Source of the DNA: Paenibacillus lycopersici
GTDB lineage: Bacteria > Bacillota > Bacilli > Paenibacillales > Paenibacillaceae
Direction of reading: 5' to 3'
Length of the DNA: 64,000 bases
NCBI RefSeq assembly: GCF_010119935.1
Contig: NZ_CP048209.1
Location: 912,001 to 976,000, forward strand
Shown: one piece after another, positions 49,568 through 60,109 of the stretch
Position numbering within the stretch: the first letter of the stretch is position 1
How the letters are laid out: each line of letters starts with the position of its first letter
Made by a program: the position numbers and the translations under genes
The notes under the pieces: generated by a model
The model's input: only the letters and a program-made list of their open reading frames with translations
Databases searched by the model: none
What the model was told of the DNA's origin: nothing

Positions 49568-51693
49568 ATAAAACGCAAATAGATGCGAGGCTGCTGGAAC
49601 TGAAAAAGAAAGAGCAGCTGATTCGGAGCGAGCTGGAGCATAAAAAGATAAAATACAATAAGAATGAGTGGTTTACATCAAGCAGGGTTCAACTGTTGGA
49701 GGATCGTCTGTTGACAGAAGACAACTCGGACCACTGCTATGTTTCTTTTTTGGAAACCAATAATAGTTTTGCGTTCCCGCCCAAGAAACCTATTTTTAAA
49801 AATCTGCTTATCTATAAGCAAGTCAATATTCATTTTGCGGGTGAAATAAGCGGCGAATGCGAGGTCAGATTAGTCGCTATAACGTATCTGGAAAAGGAAA
49901 AAAAGAGTACGTACTCTATCTCGCTTAATTCGAATACTGAAATTCCAATCGATTGCGAAGACGGAATGAGACTTGCCTTGCGCATTCAGGGCAATGGCTC
50001 GTTCAAATTAACTTCACTTACGATAGAGCCCATTCATAAAGTGAGTCCAGTAGCCTCGAGGCCAATCGCCTACCCATTGAACATATCGAAGCAAGAAAAG
50101 AAATTGGCGAAAAAAGTAAAAGTTGCTATGATCGTCGATGAATTTACCTACGAGAGTTTTAGACATGAGTGCGATGCGGTTTATTTGAGTCCCGATAATT
50201 GGCTGGAGACCATGCAATTAGAGAGACCCGATATTTTCTTCTGCGAATCGGCTTGGAGCGGCAAGGACCCTGATAAACGCGAATGGCGAGGCAAAATTTA
50301 TAGCAGCATTAATTTCAAACATGAAAACAGAAAAGAATTGCTTCAAATCATTCAATATTGCAATGAAAATGGGATTAAAACTGTATTTTGGAACAAGGAA
50401 GATCCTTCACACTATGAGGATTCCGTGCATAATTTTGTGGATACAGCTAAGAAATTCGATATTATTTTTACAACTGCCGAAGAATGTGTAGATCGTTATA
50501 AAAATGAATATCATCATCGGCAGGTCTATCCGCTTATGTTTGCAGTTCAGCCCAAACAGTTTAATCCAATAGAAACGTTCGAGAGGTCGAATGATTTTAT
50601 TTTCGCGGGGAGCTACTATAAACAACATCCTCAAAGATGTGGAATAATGGATGCCATCTTTAAGAATATCGTCGATTTGGATGCGGATAAACTAGTCATT
50701 TATGATAGGCAATCGAATAACGACGATCCTAATCATCAGTTTCCCGATGAATTCCAACCCCATATTCGTCAAAGGCTTCCATATACGCAATTGGACAAGG
50801 CTTATAAAGGATCCAAGTTTGCAATAAATATTAATACCGAGACTAATTCGACAACGATGTTTGCGCGCAGAGTCTTTGAATTAATGGCTTCAAACACGTT
50901 GGTCGTTAGTAATTATTCTGCAGGGCTCGATAAACATTTCGGGGACTTGATGTATCTTCTTCGTACTGAGAACAGTGAGGATGATCGGAAGGTTCTTGAA
51001 CATGCCATTTCAATTGACAGCGAACGTCAGCGGTTAAAAGCATTGCGGCATGTATTAACGAATCACACTTATGAAGAACGGATGAATTATGTATTAAATA
51101 TCGCGGGGATAGCCGTTGAGCCGAACATAACGAATGTGTGTGCAATTATTTTTATCAATAATGAAGCGGAGCTTATTGAAGCGATTGATGTATTCGAAAG
51201 CCAAAATTACATCAATAAGCAACTGCTTCTCATAAATCGAAGCGATAATCACATAGAAACAGCGGAATGGCTTTCAAAATATGGCGGCAACGCGGTGTGC
51301 ATTACAGATATGCATATGATAAATAAGTACGGCAAGCAAATAAACGATTTTATTAGCGCCCAGTTTGTGGCTTTTTTGAGTTTAGATATGTATTACGGAT
51401 GCAACTATCTATTAGACATGCTGTTGAGCTATAAATATCTGGATACTGATACAATTGTTGTTAAACAAGTTTCATCCCCTTCTTATCGATACACGAATAG
51501 TGGACATTTATTTGCATCGATTTTGCCGAAAGAAGCATTGAAACGGATTGAAGTGGGACAAATTGAAGCGACTAAAGATGTGTTAGTAGGAGAACTATTT
51601 AAGATTGGCTATCGGATTTTCAATTGCGACCCATACAATGTACTTTTACCGCAAGAAATAACAGAGAACAATAAAGTTAAGATTACGATATAG
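49564..51693 (+). CDS. two-domain glycosyltransferase-like protein (CgeB-type + GT-A-like)
   Basis: The 709-residue protein opens with a short coiled coil (about residues 3-40), a poorly defined beta region, and then a CgeB/spore-maturation-type GT-B domain (about 180-515). That domain shows VAMIVDEFTYESFRHEC, FFCESAWSG, VFWNKEDPSHYEDS, FIFAGSYYKQHP and RRVFELMASNTLVVSNY. A second domain of about 180 residues follows with a GT-A-like pattern (FVAFLSLDMYYGCNYLLDML in place of a normal DXD). The same pair of domains, plus a third, makes up the protein at 56257. The second domain may bind rather than transfer sugar. Start and stop of neighbours overlap or nearly touch, so it is within an operon. 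Confidence 0.72.
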   Translation: MNKTQIDARLLELKKKEQLIRSELEHKKIKYNKNEWFTSSRVQLLEDRLLTEDNSDHCYVSFLETNNSFAFPPKKPIFKNLLIYKQVNIHFAGEISGECEVRLVAITYLEKEKKSTYSISLNSNTEIPIDCEDGMRLALRIQGNGSFKLTSLTIEPIHKVSPVASRPIAYPLNISKQEKKLAKKVKVAMIVDEFTYESFRHECDAVYLSPDNWLETMQLERPDIFFCESAWSGKDPDKREWRGKIYSSINFKHENRKELLQIIQYCNENGIKTVFWNKEDPSHYEDSVHNFVDTAKKFDIIFTTAEECVDRYKNEYHHRQVYPLMFAVQPKQFNPIETFERSNDFIFAGSYYKQHPQRCGIMDAIFKNIVDLDADKLVIYDRQSNNDDPNHQFPDEFQPHIRQRLPYTQLDKAYKGSKFAININTETNSTTMFARRVFELMASNTLVVSNYSAGLDKHFGDLMYLLRTENSEDDRKVLEHAISIDSERQRLKALRHVLTNHTYEERMNYVLNIAGIAVEPNITNVCAIIFINNEAELIEAIDVFESQNYINKQLLLINRSDNHIETAEWLSKYGGNAVCITDMHMINKYGKQINDFISAQFVAFLSLDMYYGCNYLLDMLLSYKYLDTDTIVVKQVSSPSYRYTNSGHLFASILPKEALKRIEVGQIEATKDVLVGELFKIGYRIFNCDPYNVLLPQEITENNKVKITI

Positions 51694-51709
51694 AAATGGG
51701 TGTACTTGA

Positions 51710-53683
51710 ATGTTAAAAGTCAGCATTATAATCCCAGTCTATAATGCACAGAAAAAGATAAGGAAAGCAATAAGTTCCATTCTTAATCAAACAATGGACA
51801 TCCAGAACATTGAAATAATACTTGTTGATGATTGTTCTAAAGATAATTCGGTAGAGATCATACAAAGTTATTGCAATTACTATCCAAATATAAAATTAAT
51901 TCCATTGGAACGGAATTCCGGTAGCCCCTCCAGGCCACGAAATGTTGGCGTGCGCGCGGCAAGCTCGGATTATATTATCTTTCTGGATGCCGATGACATA
52001 CTCCTAGAGAATGCTTGCCATCAGCTCTATTCGGAAAGTATACGCAACGATTATGATATTGTGCGTGGCTATTTAAAAGTGATAAAGGGGAACGATGAGT
52101 CTCATTATTCGAATCGCCTCTCTAAAGAAGATTATACAGGCTCTTCGAAGGCACTGATTGCAAACCTGATTGCGAAACAAAGTACGACGGTCGTCGGAAT
52201 CTACAAGCGAAGCTTCCTGCTAGACAATAATCTTACGTTCAGCGAGTCCATTCGAATGGGCGAAGACACATTATTTCTAAGTAAGTGTTATGCAAATACG
52301 GACCGCATTCAATATATTGATGAATGTATATACGAATATGTCAAAAGGGATGAAATTGCTAATATTTCTTCAACGCAGAGCTATGGGACGAGAGAGGTCA
52401 ACGATCATTTGACAGTATGGAGTGAAACGGAAGACACTCTCAAAGGAATTGGACTGGATTATTCGAGATTGAGGCTGCATGTCGGGTTTAGAGCGGCTCT
52501 TGAAAGTATGCTCAATTTCTCCAATGGGCTTATTCCAGAGGAAGACTTTAAAAAACTGGGCAAGTTTCTGCATAAGTATCAATTTATTATTCCAGCTATG
52601 CAACTAAAACCAAGATTAAGCGTTATAGTAAATAATCTATTAGATGGAGATTATGAATCCTTTACGCGCAACACAAGGAAGAGAATTGTTATTAATGGAT
52701 ATGATCTAAAGTTTATTAAACCGTTAATTCCATACTTCCAACAGAAGTATGAGGTGGAAATTGATGAATGGAAAGGTCATGAGGCTCATGATGAGGAACG
52801 AAGCCGTTCTCTACTTGAATGGGCGGATGTGATATTTTGCGAGTGGATGTTAGGAAATGCAGAATGGTATGCCGAACATAAAAAGGCACATCAATTTCTT
52901 TACATTCGGATGCATAGATTTGAGCTGTTTCAACAATACGGCAATCGTCTGAATATCGAAAATGTGGATGCATTTATCGCAGTAGGTATGCATTATTATG
53001 AAGAGTTCATCAATATGTTTAATCTTCCTCGTGAAAAAGTAAGGTTGATTCCTAATCATGTTGACTATGACCGCTTTAATAAAGAAAAAGATCGGGACTT
53101 TCACTTTAATATTGCCGTGCTTGGTGCATTACCTGCAAGAAAGCGACTGGATCTCGCAGTAGAGTTAGTTGAAAGGCTCATTGTCCAAGATAATCGATTT
53201 CAATTACATATTATCGGATCTAAGCCTGAAGATGTTACATGGCTTTGGAAAAACGAAACCGAGAGAACCTATTATGAACACGTCTACACGAAGATAAATA
53301 GTGATCCCAAGCTTAAAGATGCAGTTATATTTGCAGGCTGGCAAGACAGCGCAGAGTATTTGAGACGGATTGGCTTTGTCATATCGGTTAGCGATTCGGA
53401 CAAACCAGAGAGCTTCCATCTTGCTCCCGCGGAAGGGATGGCTTCTGGGGCAGTTGGACTGCTCCTTAAATGGCCAGGTGTTGAATACATTTATCCAGCA
53501 GATTTTACAGCAGACAATATTGATGAGATGGCGAATAAGATTGTTCAACTCAATAAAGATCTTGAATTGTTCCATCACTTAAGCAGTAGAGGAAAAGAGT
53601 TTATTCAAACTGCTTATAGCATCTCAACTATTGCTGAACAGTTCGATCTACTTATTCGCAAAGATTTTTTGCGCAGAAATTAA
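51710..53683 (+). CDS. fused GT2-GT4 glycosyltransferase
   Basis: The 657-residue product begins with a GT2 domain (VSIIIPVYNAQKKIRKAISS, IILVDDCSKDNS, IIFLDADDILLENA; about residues 1-230), then a helical segment. A GT4 (GT-B) domain follows from about 325 (IRMHRFELF, LIPNHVDYDRF, NIAVLGALPARKRLDLAVEL, and APAEGMASGAVGLLLKWPG near 590). The fusion suggests two consecutive sugar additions by one enzyme, as in WsaE-like S-layer glycan polymerases. The ribosome-binding site is weak (GGGTG), so coupling to the previous gene is likely. Confidence 0.83.
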   Translation: MLKVSIIIPVYNAQKKIRKAISSILNQTMDIQNIEIILVDDCSKDNSVEIIQSYCNYYPNIKLIPLERNSGSPSRPRNVGVRAASSDYIIFLDADDILLENACHQLYSESIRNDYDIVRGYLKVIKGNDESHYSNRLSKEDYTGSSKALIANLIAKQSTTVVGIYKRSFLLDNNLTFSESIRMGEDTLFLSKCYANTDRIQYIDECIYEYVKRDEIANISSTQSYGTREVNDHLTVWSETEDTLKGIGLDYSRLRLHVGFRAALESMLNFSNGLIPEEDFKKLGKFLHKYQFIIPAMQLKPRLSVIVNNLLDGDYESFTRNTRKRIVINGYDLKFIKPLIPYFQQKYEVEIDEWKGHEAHDEERSRSLLEWADVIFCEWMLGNAEWYAEHKKAHQFLYIRMHRFELFQQYGNRLNIENVDAFIAVGMHYYEEFINMFNLPREKVRLIPNHVDYDRFNKEKDRDFHFNIAVLGALPARKRLDLAVELVERLIVQDNRFQLHIIGSKPEDVTWLWKNETERTYYEHVYTKINSDPKLKDAVIFAGWQDSAEYLRRIGFVISVSDSDKPESFHLAPAEGMASGAVGLLLKWPGVEYIYPADFTADNIDEMANKIVQLNKDLELFHHLSSRGKEFIQTAYSISTIAEQFDLLIRKDFLRRN

Positions 53684-53716
53684 ATGGTATATACTAAAAT
53701 ATAAAGGAAAAAATAC

Positions 53717-55321
53717 ATGAGAACAATGATGCTTCCTCCATTGATAAATAAGTATCAAGTATATACAGATAACTTAACTGCTAAATTAAGGTTCTTCATG
53801 GAAGTATCTGAAACCCTTTCAGGTGGGGGAACTGAAAAAGTAATCTTGAATCAGCACACGGATCGAATTCTAAACTTTACTGACGCAAGCGATCGGCTGA
53901 AACTCGAAATAACTCAACGAACCATTGAAAATGGCGATGAGTTTTTTTTCCTAAGTATGATGAACTTAACGGAGAAGAGCCAGACTTTAAAGTTTTCGCT
54001 TGTCTTAGATTTAGATAATGAAGGGGAATCCAGTGTTTTTGATCTAAATGAACAGTATATAAAGCCTTCCTTCAGTCAACGTTACGGGGAGAACAAATTA
54101 ACGACTCCAAGTAAATACATTCACACATCTAGTGGCTCAATATTAGTTTCAAAGTATGTTGTATACTCGGATAACATATTAAATTATCCGGATCAAAAGA
54201 GAAGTATCACTAGGAAACTTATTGAAGAACTTGATAATATTAAGGTCTTGCGTAAATCAAATGCCGTTCATATTGAAACGATGGTCAACCTGCCAGCTGG
54301 TTTGAAATCGGATTTGTTTCTCTTAATCAGCGAAGAAGCATTGTTCTCATCTGATCAAAGTAGGATTGAGTTCTTTAATGACTATAAGACTTCGATAGCA
54401 AACAATGATGTCCGGTTTAATATGTGGATTACACCTCATGGCTCCTATACGAAACTGCCGTATTCCATTGAGCCTTTTAGTCCGGATGCATATGGCATAA
54501 ATCTTCATCATATGTCCAAAAAAGAATTGTTAAGATACTACCAAAGGACCAATGACCGATTCTTTTATAATTTAATGTATAATGCAATCGTTCAATTGTT
54601 CGGCTATCGACCTGTAATTGATGGATTGTTTATTACTGATTACACGTCGACGTGGTTGAAAAAGGATTTTCTAATTCAATCTCCCTATATCGATACAAGA
54701 TTAAATGAAACAGTTACGCTTGCAATCGAAGATTGTAAACATTTGTTTTCATTCGCAGAGCTAGAGAGCTTTCATTTAAATTATGCGAAGTTCTTGGTGG
54801 CGTATTCAAAAAAGGGGAAGTTATTGAGCGTTCAAGAGGGGGCCTATTTTTTCCCAGACTATTTCTCGTTAGAGGAACAAGCAAAGCCTACACATTCAAG
54901 CCTAAACCATCAACTTGGTATATTGAATTATTTATTGAAGAAGTTTCAGTTAACGGGTACGCAGGAATATGAGCGTGTGGCCAATGCAATGTTAAAAGCG
55001 ATCCAATTGACAAGCAAACGTTGGATTATGGAGAATCGCAATCTATTCTATAAGGTGTATTACAAAGACAATGAGCTGCATTATGGCGATACCGATTATG
55101 TTTATGTTACCTTACTTGACTTACTCCTCGTCCAGAGTAGTTTGCAGAGTATCTACAAACAAAAACATCCGGCCATCGATGAATTAATAATAAGCAAGAT
55201 GAGGTTTTTGGAAAACAACAATTACGGGCTACAAGACGAGCAAGCATTACTGCCCCCGAATGAAGACATATTGTCAAGGAAACAAGCAGAGAAACTTGCC
55301 TTGCAGTTAGGCTATCTTTGA
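53717..55321 (+). CDS. protein of unknown function in the glycan operon (534 aa)
   Basis: I do not recognise a family. The N-terminal half (to about residue 235) is beta-rich and resembles no named domain. The C-terminal half is helical with repeated aromatic residues (HSSLNHQLGILNYLLKKF near 395; TDYVYVTLLDLLL near 460), reminiscent of alpha/alpha-barrel carbohydrate enzymes such as glucuronyl C5-epimerases or unsaturated glycan hydrolases. No signal peptide or membrane helix is seen, so it probably acts in the cytoplasm on nascent chains. AAAGGA precedes the ATG. Position alone supports a glycan role. Confidence 0.6.
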   Translation: MRTMMLPPLINKYQVYTDNLTAKLRFFMEVSETLSGGGTEKVILNQHTDRILNFTDASDRLKLEITQRTIENGDEFFFLSMMNLTEKSQTLKFSLVLDLDNEGESSVFDLNEQYIKPSFSQRYGENKLTTPSKYIHTSSGSILVSKYVVYSDNILNYPDQKRSITRKLIEELDNIKVLRKSNAVHIETMVNLPAGLKSDLFLLISEEALFSSDQSRIEFFNDYKTSIANNDVRFNMWITPHGSYTKLPYSIEPFSPDAYGINLHHMSKKELLRYYQRTNDRFFYNLMYNAIVQLFGYRPVIDGLFITDYTSTWLKKDFLIQSPYIDTRLNETVTLAIEDCKHLFSFAELESFHLNYAKFLVAYSKKGKLLSVQEGAYFFPDYFSLEEQAKPTHSSLNHQLGILNYLLKKFQLTGTQEYERVANAMLKAIQLTSKRWIMENRNLFYKVYYKDNELHYGDTDYVYVTLLDLLLVQSSLQSIYKQKHPAIDELIISKMRFLENNNYGLQDEQALLPPNEDILSRKQAEKLALQLGYL

Positions 55322-55379
55322 GTATCGCTAGTGGCGGTGGATTGCCTCTCTCTTATAGGTAGAAGATTGGAGTATTCCG

Positions 55380-56246
55380 ATGCATTTAAATAGCGCTCAT
55401 GAAACGCAAGGTAAAAGGGATATGTTAATTTGGTTGCAGTCGATTGTGGAGGGAGAAGTCGTTGCAATCGTCGATTGTGCTCGTGAATTGCAGCTCAGTG
55501 ATGCATTAAGCCATTTATTTACTGAAATCCATAAAAAAGCATTGACATTGACAAGCTTCGAGGATTTGAAAGCGTCTCATTATGATAGTGTTGCTAGCAT
55601 CTGGCCTATTCATTTCATAAACGATGGATACCGAGCGTCTTTAGATCAAATACGTGACGAGAGTTCGCTAGCCGTTATTATTCCGTATCCTACGGAGAAG
55701 CATTCGATTGAAAACTTGGCTAAGATTTTTGAGCAAATCGAGCGAAGCTGTTCCATAAGACGAATCGAAATGTCAATTCTAGGGATTGGACTAGCAGCGA
55801 CAAAACAAAGAGACGGCATCAGACCATTGCTTGGCAAGGAAGCGTCACCCCAGCTGAAGGCAATTATTGATCAGCACTATGCAGCGTTTAAGGAAGCTGC
55901 AGAGTGGAGCTCCGCCAACATTCAATTACAGCTTGCGAACCTGAAGCTCGCGAATGTCATACTTGCCTCGCAAAATGCAAGGTTAGCAGAAGAGCTTGAA
56001 CACAGTCGAGGCAAAAACGCCGAACTTAAAAATGTCATTGATTCAAAAAACAATGAGCTTCTGAACAGGCTTCATTCCGAAGAAGAATTGCTTATAAACT
56101 GCAAGGAACTCATGCATGAGCAAGTCAGGTTAGAGGCTAAATACTCGAATATCACGAAGAAATATGAGCTATTAAGCCGAGCAAAGCTTGGGAAATTGAC
56201 GATTCGTTATTGGAAATATAAGAAGCGCATACCTGAAGACTTTTAA
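55380..56246 (+). CDS. protein of unknown function with C-terminal coiled coil (288 aa)
   Basis: The first about 170 residues form an alpha/beta region with no clear motif, though it includes EVVAIVDCARELQLSD and LAVIIPYP strands like a degraded methyltransferase or Rossmann domain. Residues about 175-270 are a strong coiled coil, ending in a basic aromatic segment (KLGKLTIRYWKYKKRIPEDF). A similar coiled coil plus basic tail closes the FkbM protein at 48293, so both may dock to the same partner or to the membrane. GGAG lies 7 bases before the ATG. Confidence 0.6.
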   Translation: MHLNSAHETQGKRDMLIWLQSIVEGEVVAIVDCARELQLSDALSHLFTEIHKKALTLTSFEDLKASHYDSVASIWPIHFINDGYRASLDQIRDESSLAVIIPYPTEKHSIENLAKIFEQIERSCSIRRIEMSILGIGLAATKQRDGIRPLLGKEASPQLKAIIDQHYAAFKEAAEWSSANIQLQLANLKLANVILASQNARLAEELEHSRGKNAELKNVIDSKNNELLNRLHSEEELLINCKELMHEQVRLEAKYSNITKKYELLSRAKLGKLTIRYWKYKKRIPEDF

Positions 56247-56256
56247 GTTGAGGTGA

Positions 56257-59166
56257 ATGATGATGGATCTAAACTATGTGAATCAAAAAATAGAAGAGAT
56301 CAATCGTTTGAGAGCTCAACTTCTAAACGAGATGCACTCAAATGGCGAGGGAGAGGCCCCGTCTCCCTCCCTGATGCATGGCAATAAATCTTTTATCCGC
56401 ATGCAGGATATTAAGATCGCTTGTATTATGGATGAATTTACCTTTAATTGCTTCGCTCCGGAATGCAATCTTCAGCAGGTAACACCATCGGACTGGAAGA
56501 ACGAATTAGAGGTATTTCAACCGGATATGTTTTTCCTTGAGTCGGCTTGGAGAGGGCTTAATGGGTTATGGAAGGCGAAAATCGATTATTTTAGCGATGA
56601 GTTAATTGAGTTACTAAGTTACTGCAAGGTGAACAACATTCCCGTGATATTTTGGAATAAGGAAGATCCGGTATTCCATGATACTTTCCAGCAAGCGGCC
56701 CGGTACGCGGATTATGTGTTTACAACGGATATCGATTGCGTGAAATCTTATAAAACGATCGTCAATCACGATCGGGTGTTCTTGCTGCCTTTCGCTGCAC
56801 AGACGAAATACCACAACCCCATTGAGCGTTTCGAGCGAGAAAACAAGTTCTGTTTCGCAGGCGCTTATTATAAAAGATACAAAGACCGAACAAGGGATCT
56901 AGAAACATTCGTTGACGCGATTACCAGTGAAAAGCAATTGGACATTTACGATCGGAATTATTTTGATAAAAATACCGAATATAGGTTTCCAAGGAAATAC
57001 AGAACGTTGATTAAAGGGTATCTTAAAGCAAATGATATCGGCAAGGCTTATAAAGGATATCGTTTCAATGTGAATATGAATTCTGTAAAGCAATCACAAA
57101 GCATGTGCGCTCGGCGTGTGTTTGAACTGCTTGCTTCCAATACCGTCACGTTTAGCAACTATTCAAGGGCGATTCGCAACCTGCTGGGCGATTTGGTCAT
57201 CTGCACGGACGATGGCAGGCGAATTCGCGATGAAATCCGCAAGTTTGATGATGCAGAGTATTACAATAAATTTCGTTTAGTAGGATTAAGAAAGGTCCTT
57301 TCTGAACATACCTATCGTATTCGTTTCGCTTATATAATAGAAAAAGTTTTCGGCAAGCAAAATGATTTTTCAAAACGAGTCGCCGTGGTGGCCAAAGCCG
57401 GGTCGAAAGAGGATATCAATCGGATTCGAGAGCAATTCAACAAACAAACCTATACAAATAAACGACTTTATATATGTGCAGCGTATGAATATGTGTCTGA
57501 CGACGAAGTTGAATTATTCGCTCGGAGTGAAGAAGCCATTGTACGACTTCGGGAAGAAAGCCAATATATCGCCATACTTTCAATTGATGATTATTATGGT
57601 TCGAATTATCTTCAGGATTTAGTACTGGCGCTTGAATATGGTGATGAGACAGCGATAACGAAAGCGACTTATTTTGCGCAAGTCAATGACAGGGTCGTTA
57701 AGCAAAACAGCGACAATTCGTACAAATATGTAGAGTCTGCATGCGTAAGAAGATCCCTTTTGACTTTGGATCGGATTACGAATGCGGATATCGAACGTTA
57801 CATCGAGAATGTGAATGATGCTGAGATCGGAAGCCGGAGTCTTTCGATCGATGAATATAATTATGCCATGAACGTCGCAGCGGCAGTTTGTAAAGAAGCG
57901 GATGATTTACGGATTCAAGACACCGGTATTGTTTTGAGCAGCCTTGATCATGTAGTTGAAAGCATTCATGCAGGAAATGCGATGGTAACGGGTTCCATTC
58001 GCCCGCTAAACGAATCCGAATGTTACCTTTCGAAGTCAAAATCGCTCCTAATCGTTGACGATTATCCGAGTTATTCGGATTTATATAGAAACGGCTTTAT
58101 TCACAGCCGCGTAGTAGAGTACCATGACCGCGGACATTCCGTGGATGTATTTCGGTTCAGTGAACGGCATCGGGCGGGTTTTTCCGAGTTTAATGGGATA
58201 GACATTGCAAGCGGCTATTATGAGGAAATCAATCATTTGTTGTTTTACGCAAAACATAACACAGTATTGCTCCACTTCCTGACAAAAGCTTTATGGGACG
58301 GAATTAAAAGCAGCGTTAAGGGAAAAAGAATCGTAGTTTGGGTGCATGGTGCTGAAATTCAACCATGGTGGAGAAGAAAGCATAATTTTCAGGCGCGTCA
58401 TGACAAGGATGCTTTACAACATGAGTCGGAACAGCGTCTAGCTTTCTGGAGAGAATTGTTTCATCTTGCAAAGCAAGAGACGGGTTATGATCTTCATTTT
58501 GTGTTTGTATCGCAGTATTTAGTAGCGACAGCATTTGAGGATTTGAATATGGACTTGCCGCTAGAGAAGTTCAGCATTATACACAATTACATTAATGGCG
58601 AGGTATTTAAGTATCGAACAAAGGATCGATCACTTCGAACGAAAATATTATCTATAAGACCCTTTGCCAATCATAATTACGGCAATGATCTGACCGTTAA
58701 AACGATTCTTTTACTTTCTAGTCTTCCTATATTCCGAGAACTAGAGTTCAGAATTATCGGTAAAGGCGAGTTGTTCAAAGAGACGGTCAAGCCGATTAGG
58801 AAGTTTAAAAATGTTATTATAGAAGAAAGGTTTCTGAGACAAGAGGAGATTGCCGAACTTCACCAACACTACGGCGTCTTTTTGGTGCCAACTCGCATGG
58901 ACTCTCAGGGCGTTTCGAGAGACGAAGCGATGTCGTCAGGACTTGTGCCAATCACAACAAATGTCGCGGCCATTCCGGAGTTTGTTGATAGCAGCTGTGG
59001 AATGCTCGTTGATGCTGAAGATTTCCATGGGCTTGCTGACTGCATTATAGAACTTTATCAAAATCCTGACTTATTCGAACGTTTATCTTGGAATGCTTCA
59101 CAACGAGTGAGGGTACAAAGTGGAGTTCAACAAACGATAATTAGAGAACTTGAGCTTCTTAAATAG
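56257..59166 (+). CDS. three-domain glycosyltransferase (CgeB-type + GT-A-like + GT4)
   Basis: The 969-residue protein starts with a short coiled coil (residues 4-28). A CgeB-type GT-B domain covers about 45-370 ([55 protein letters not shown]). A GT-A-like domain covers about 375-560 ([20 protein letters not shown]). A full GT4 domain follows from about 590 to the end ([51 protein letters not shown]). The first two domains are homologous to those at 49564. Three ATGs lie in a row at 56257, 56260 and 56263; the last is best spaced from GAGGTG. It probably adds several sugars in one pass. Confidence 0.78.
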   Translation: MMMDLNYVNQKIEEINRLRAQLLNEMHSNGEGEAPSPSLMHGNKSFIRMQDIKIACIMDEFTFNCFAPECNLQQVTPSDWKNELEVFQPDMFFLESAWRGLNGLWKAKIDYFSDELIELLSYCKVNNIPVIFWNKEDPVFHDTFQQAARYADYVFTTDIDCVKSYKTIVNHDRVFLLPFAAQTKYHNPIERFERENKFCFAGAYYKRYKDRTRDLETFVDAITSEKQLDIYDRNYFDKNTEYRFPRKYRTLIKGYLKANDIGKAYKGYRFNVNMNSVKQSQSMCARRVFELLASNTVTFSNYSRAIRNLLGDLVICTDDGRRIRDEIRKFDDAEYYNKFRLVGLRKVLSEHTYRIRFAYIIEKVFGKQNDFSKRVAVVAKAGSKEDINRIREQFNKQTYTNKRLYICAAYEYVSDDEVELFARSEEAIVRLREESQYIAILSIDDYYGSNYLQDLVLALEYGDETAITKATYFAQVNDRVVKQNSDNSYKYVESACVRRSLLTLDRITNADIERYIENVNDAEIGSRSLSIDEYNYAMNVAAAVCKEADDLRIQDTGIVLSSLDHVVESIHAGNAMVTGSIRPLNESECYLSKSKSLLIVDDYPSYSDLYRNGFIHSRVVEYHDRGHSVDVFRFSERHRAGFSEFNGIDIASGYYEEINHLLFYAKHNTVLLHFLTKALWDGIKSSVKGKRIVVWVHGAEIQPWWRRKHNFQARHDKDALQHESEQRLAFWRELFHLAKQETGYDLHFVFVSQYLVATAFEDLNMDLPLEKFSIIHNYINGEVFKYRTKDRSLRTKILSIRPFANHNYGNDLTVKTILLLSSLPIFRELEFRIIGKGELFKETVKPIRKFKNVIIEERFLRQEEIAELHQHYGVFLVPTRMDSQGVSRDEAMSSGLVPITTNVAAIPEFVDSSCGMLVDAEDFHGLADCIIELYQNPDLFERLSWNASQRVRVQSGVQQTIIRELELLK

Positions 59167-59200
59167 CACCAAGAGGGATTATGAGGAGGATAAGGCGCCA

Positions 59201-60085
59201 ATGAAGATAAAAAAGGCAATCATTCCTGCCGCGGGTCTTGGAACCAGGTTTCTGCCAGCTACGAAGGCGATGCCGAAAGAAATGCTGCCGATCGTGGATA
59301 AACCAACCATTCAATATATTGTTGAAGAAGCAGTGGCGTCTGGAATTGAAGATATTATAATCGTAACAGGTAAAGGGAAGCGAGCAATCGAAGATCATTT
59401 CGACAGCAATTTCAAACTAGAAGAGGTTTTGAGGGCATCAGGCAAGTATAAACTGCTTGATGAAGTTCAAAAATCTTCCTATATGGCGGATATCCATTAC
59501 ATTCGTCAGAAAGAGCCTCAAGGGCTGGGACATGCTATCTGGTGCGCCCGCAAATTTATTGGCAATGAGCCCTTCGCTGTTTTACTGGGGGATGACATCG
59601 TAGAGGCAGAAGAACCATGCTTAAAGCAGATGATCGCATTATTTGAACATTATCAAAGCTCGATTGTAGGTATTAAACCCGTTCCAGACAATGAAGTATC
59701 ACGCTATGGGATTGTTTCGGGTACTTCAATTAGAGACGATTTATTTCAAGTTCATTCACTTGTAGAAAAGCCGGTCAAGGAAGTGGCGCCCTCCAACAAC
59801 GCAATTATGGGACGGTATATCCTGACTCCAATGATTTTTGATTTATTAGGGGATCAGGGTGTCGGCTCGGGCGGCGAAATTCAATTAACCGATGCCATTC
59901 AACGTTTAGTACAATATGAGGATGTTCTAGCCTATCAATTCAAAGGAACGCGTTACGATGTGGGAGAGAAAATAGGTTTTATTAAGACAACTATCGACAT
60001 TGCGCTCCAGAGGCCGGATATTAGGCAGGAGTTGGTAGCTTACTTACAAGACGTTTTTGATCAGTTGCGAGTGAAGTCTAGTTGA
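59201..60085 (+). CDS. galU: UTP--glucose-1-phosphate uridylyltransferase (copy 2)
   Basis: This is a second GalU, 294 residues, with [47 protein letters not shown] and [11 protein letters not shown]. The ATG at 59201 begins the homology and follows AGGAGGA; the preceding frame overlaps the neighbour's end. It is A+T-richer than the copy at 27636 and sits in the glycan operon, so it probably supplies UDP-glucose, or UDP-galactose via an epimerase, for that glycan. Confidence 0.93.
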   Translation: MKIKKAIIPAAGLGTRFLPATKAMPKEMLPIVDKPTIQYIVEEAVASGIEDIIIVTGKGKRAIEDHFDSNFKLEEVLRASGKYKLLDEVQKSSYMADIHYIRQKEPQGLGHAIWCARKFIGNEPFAVLLGDDIVEAEEPCLKQMIALFEHYQSSIVGIKPVPDNEVSRYGIVSGTSIRDDLFQVHSLVEKPVKEVAPSNNAIMGRYILTPMIFDLLGDQGVGSGGEIQLTDAIQRLVQYEDVLAYQFKGTRYDVGEKIGFIKTTIDIALQRPDIRQELVAYLQDVFDQLRVKSS

Positions 60086-60109
60086 TTTTCAACAAGGGGG
60101 TACATAACC

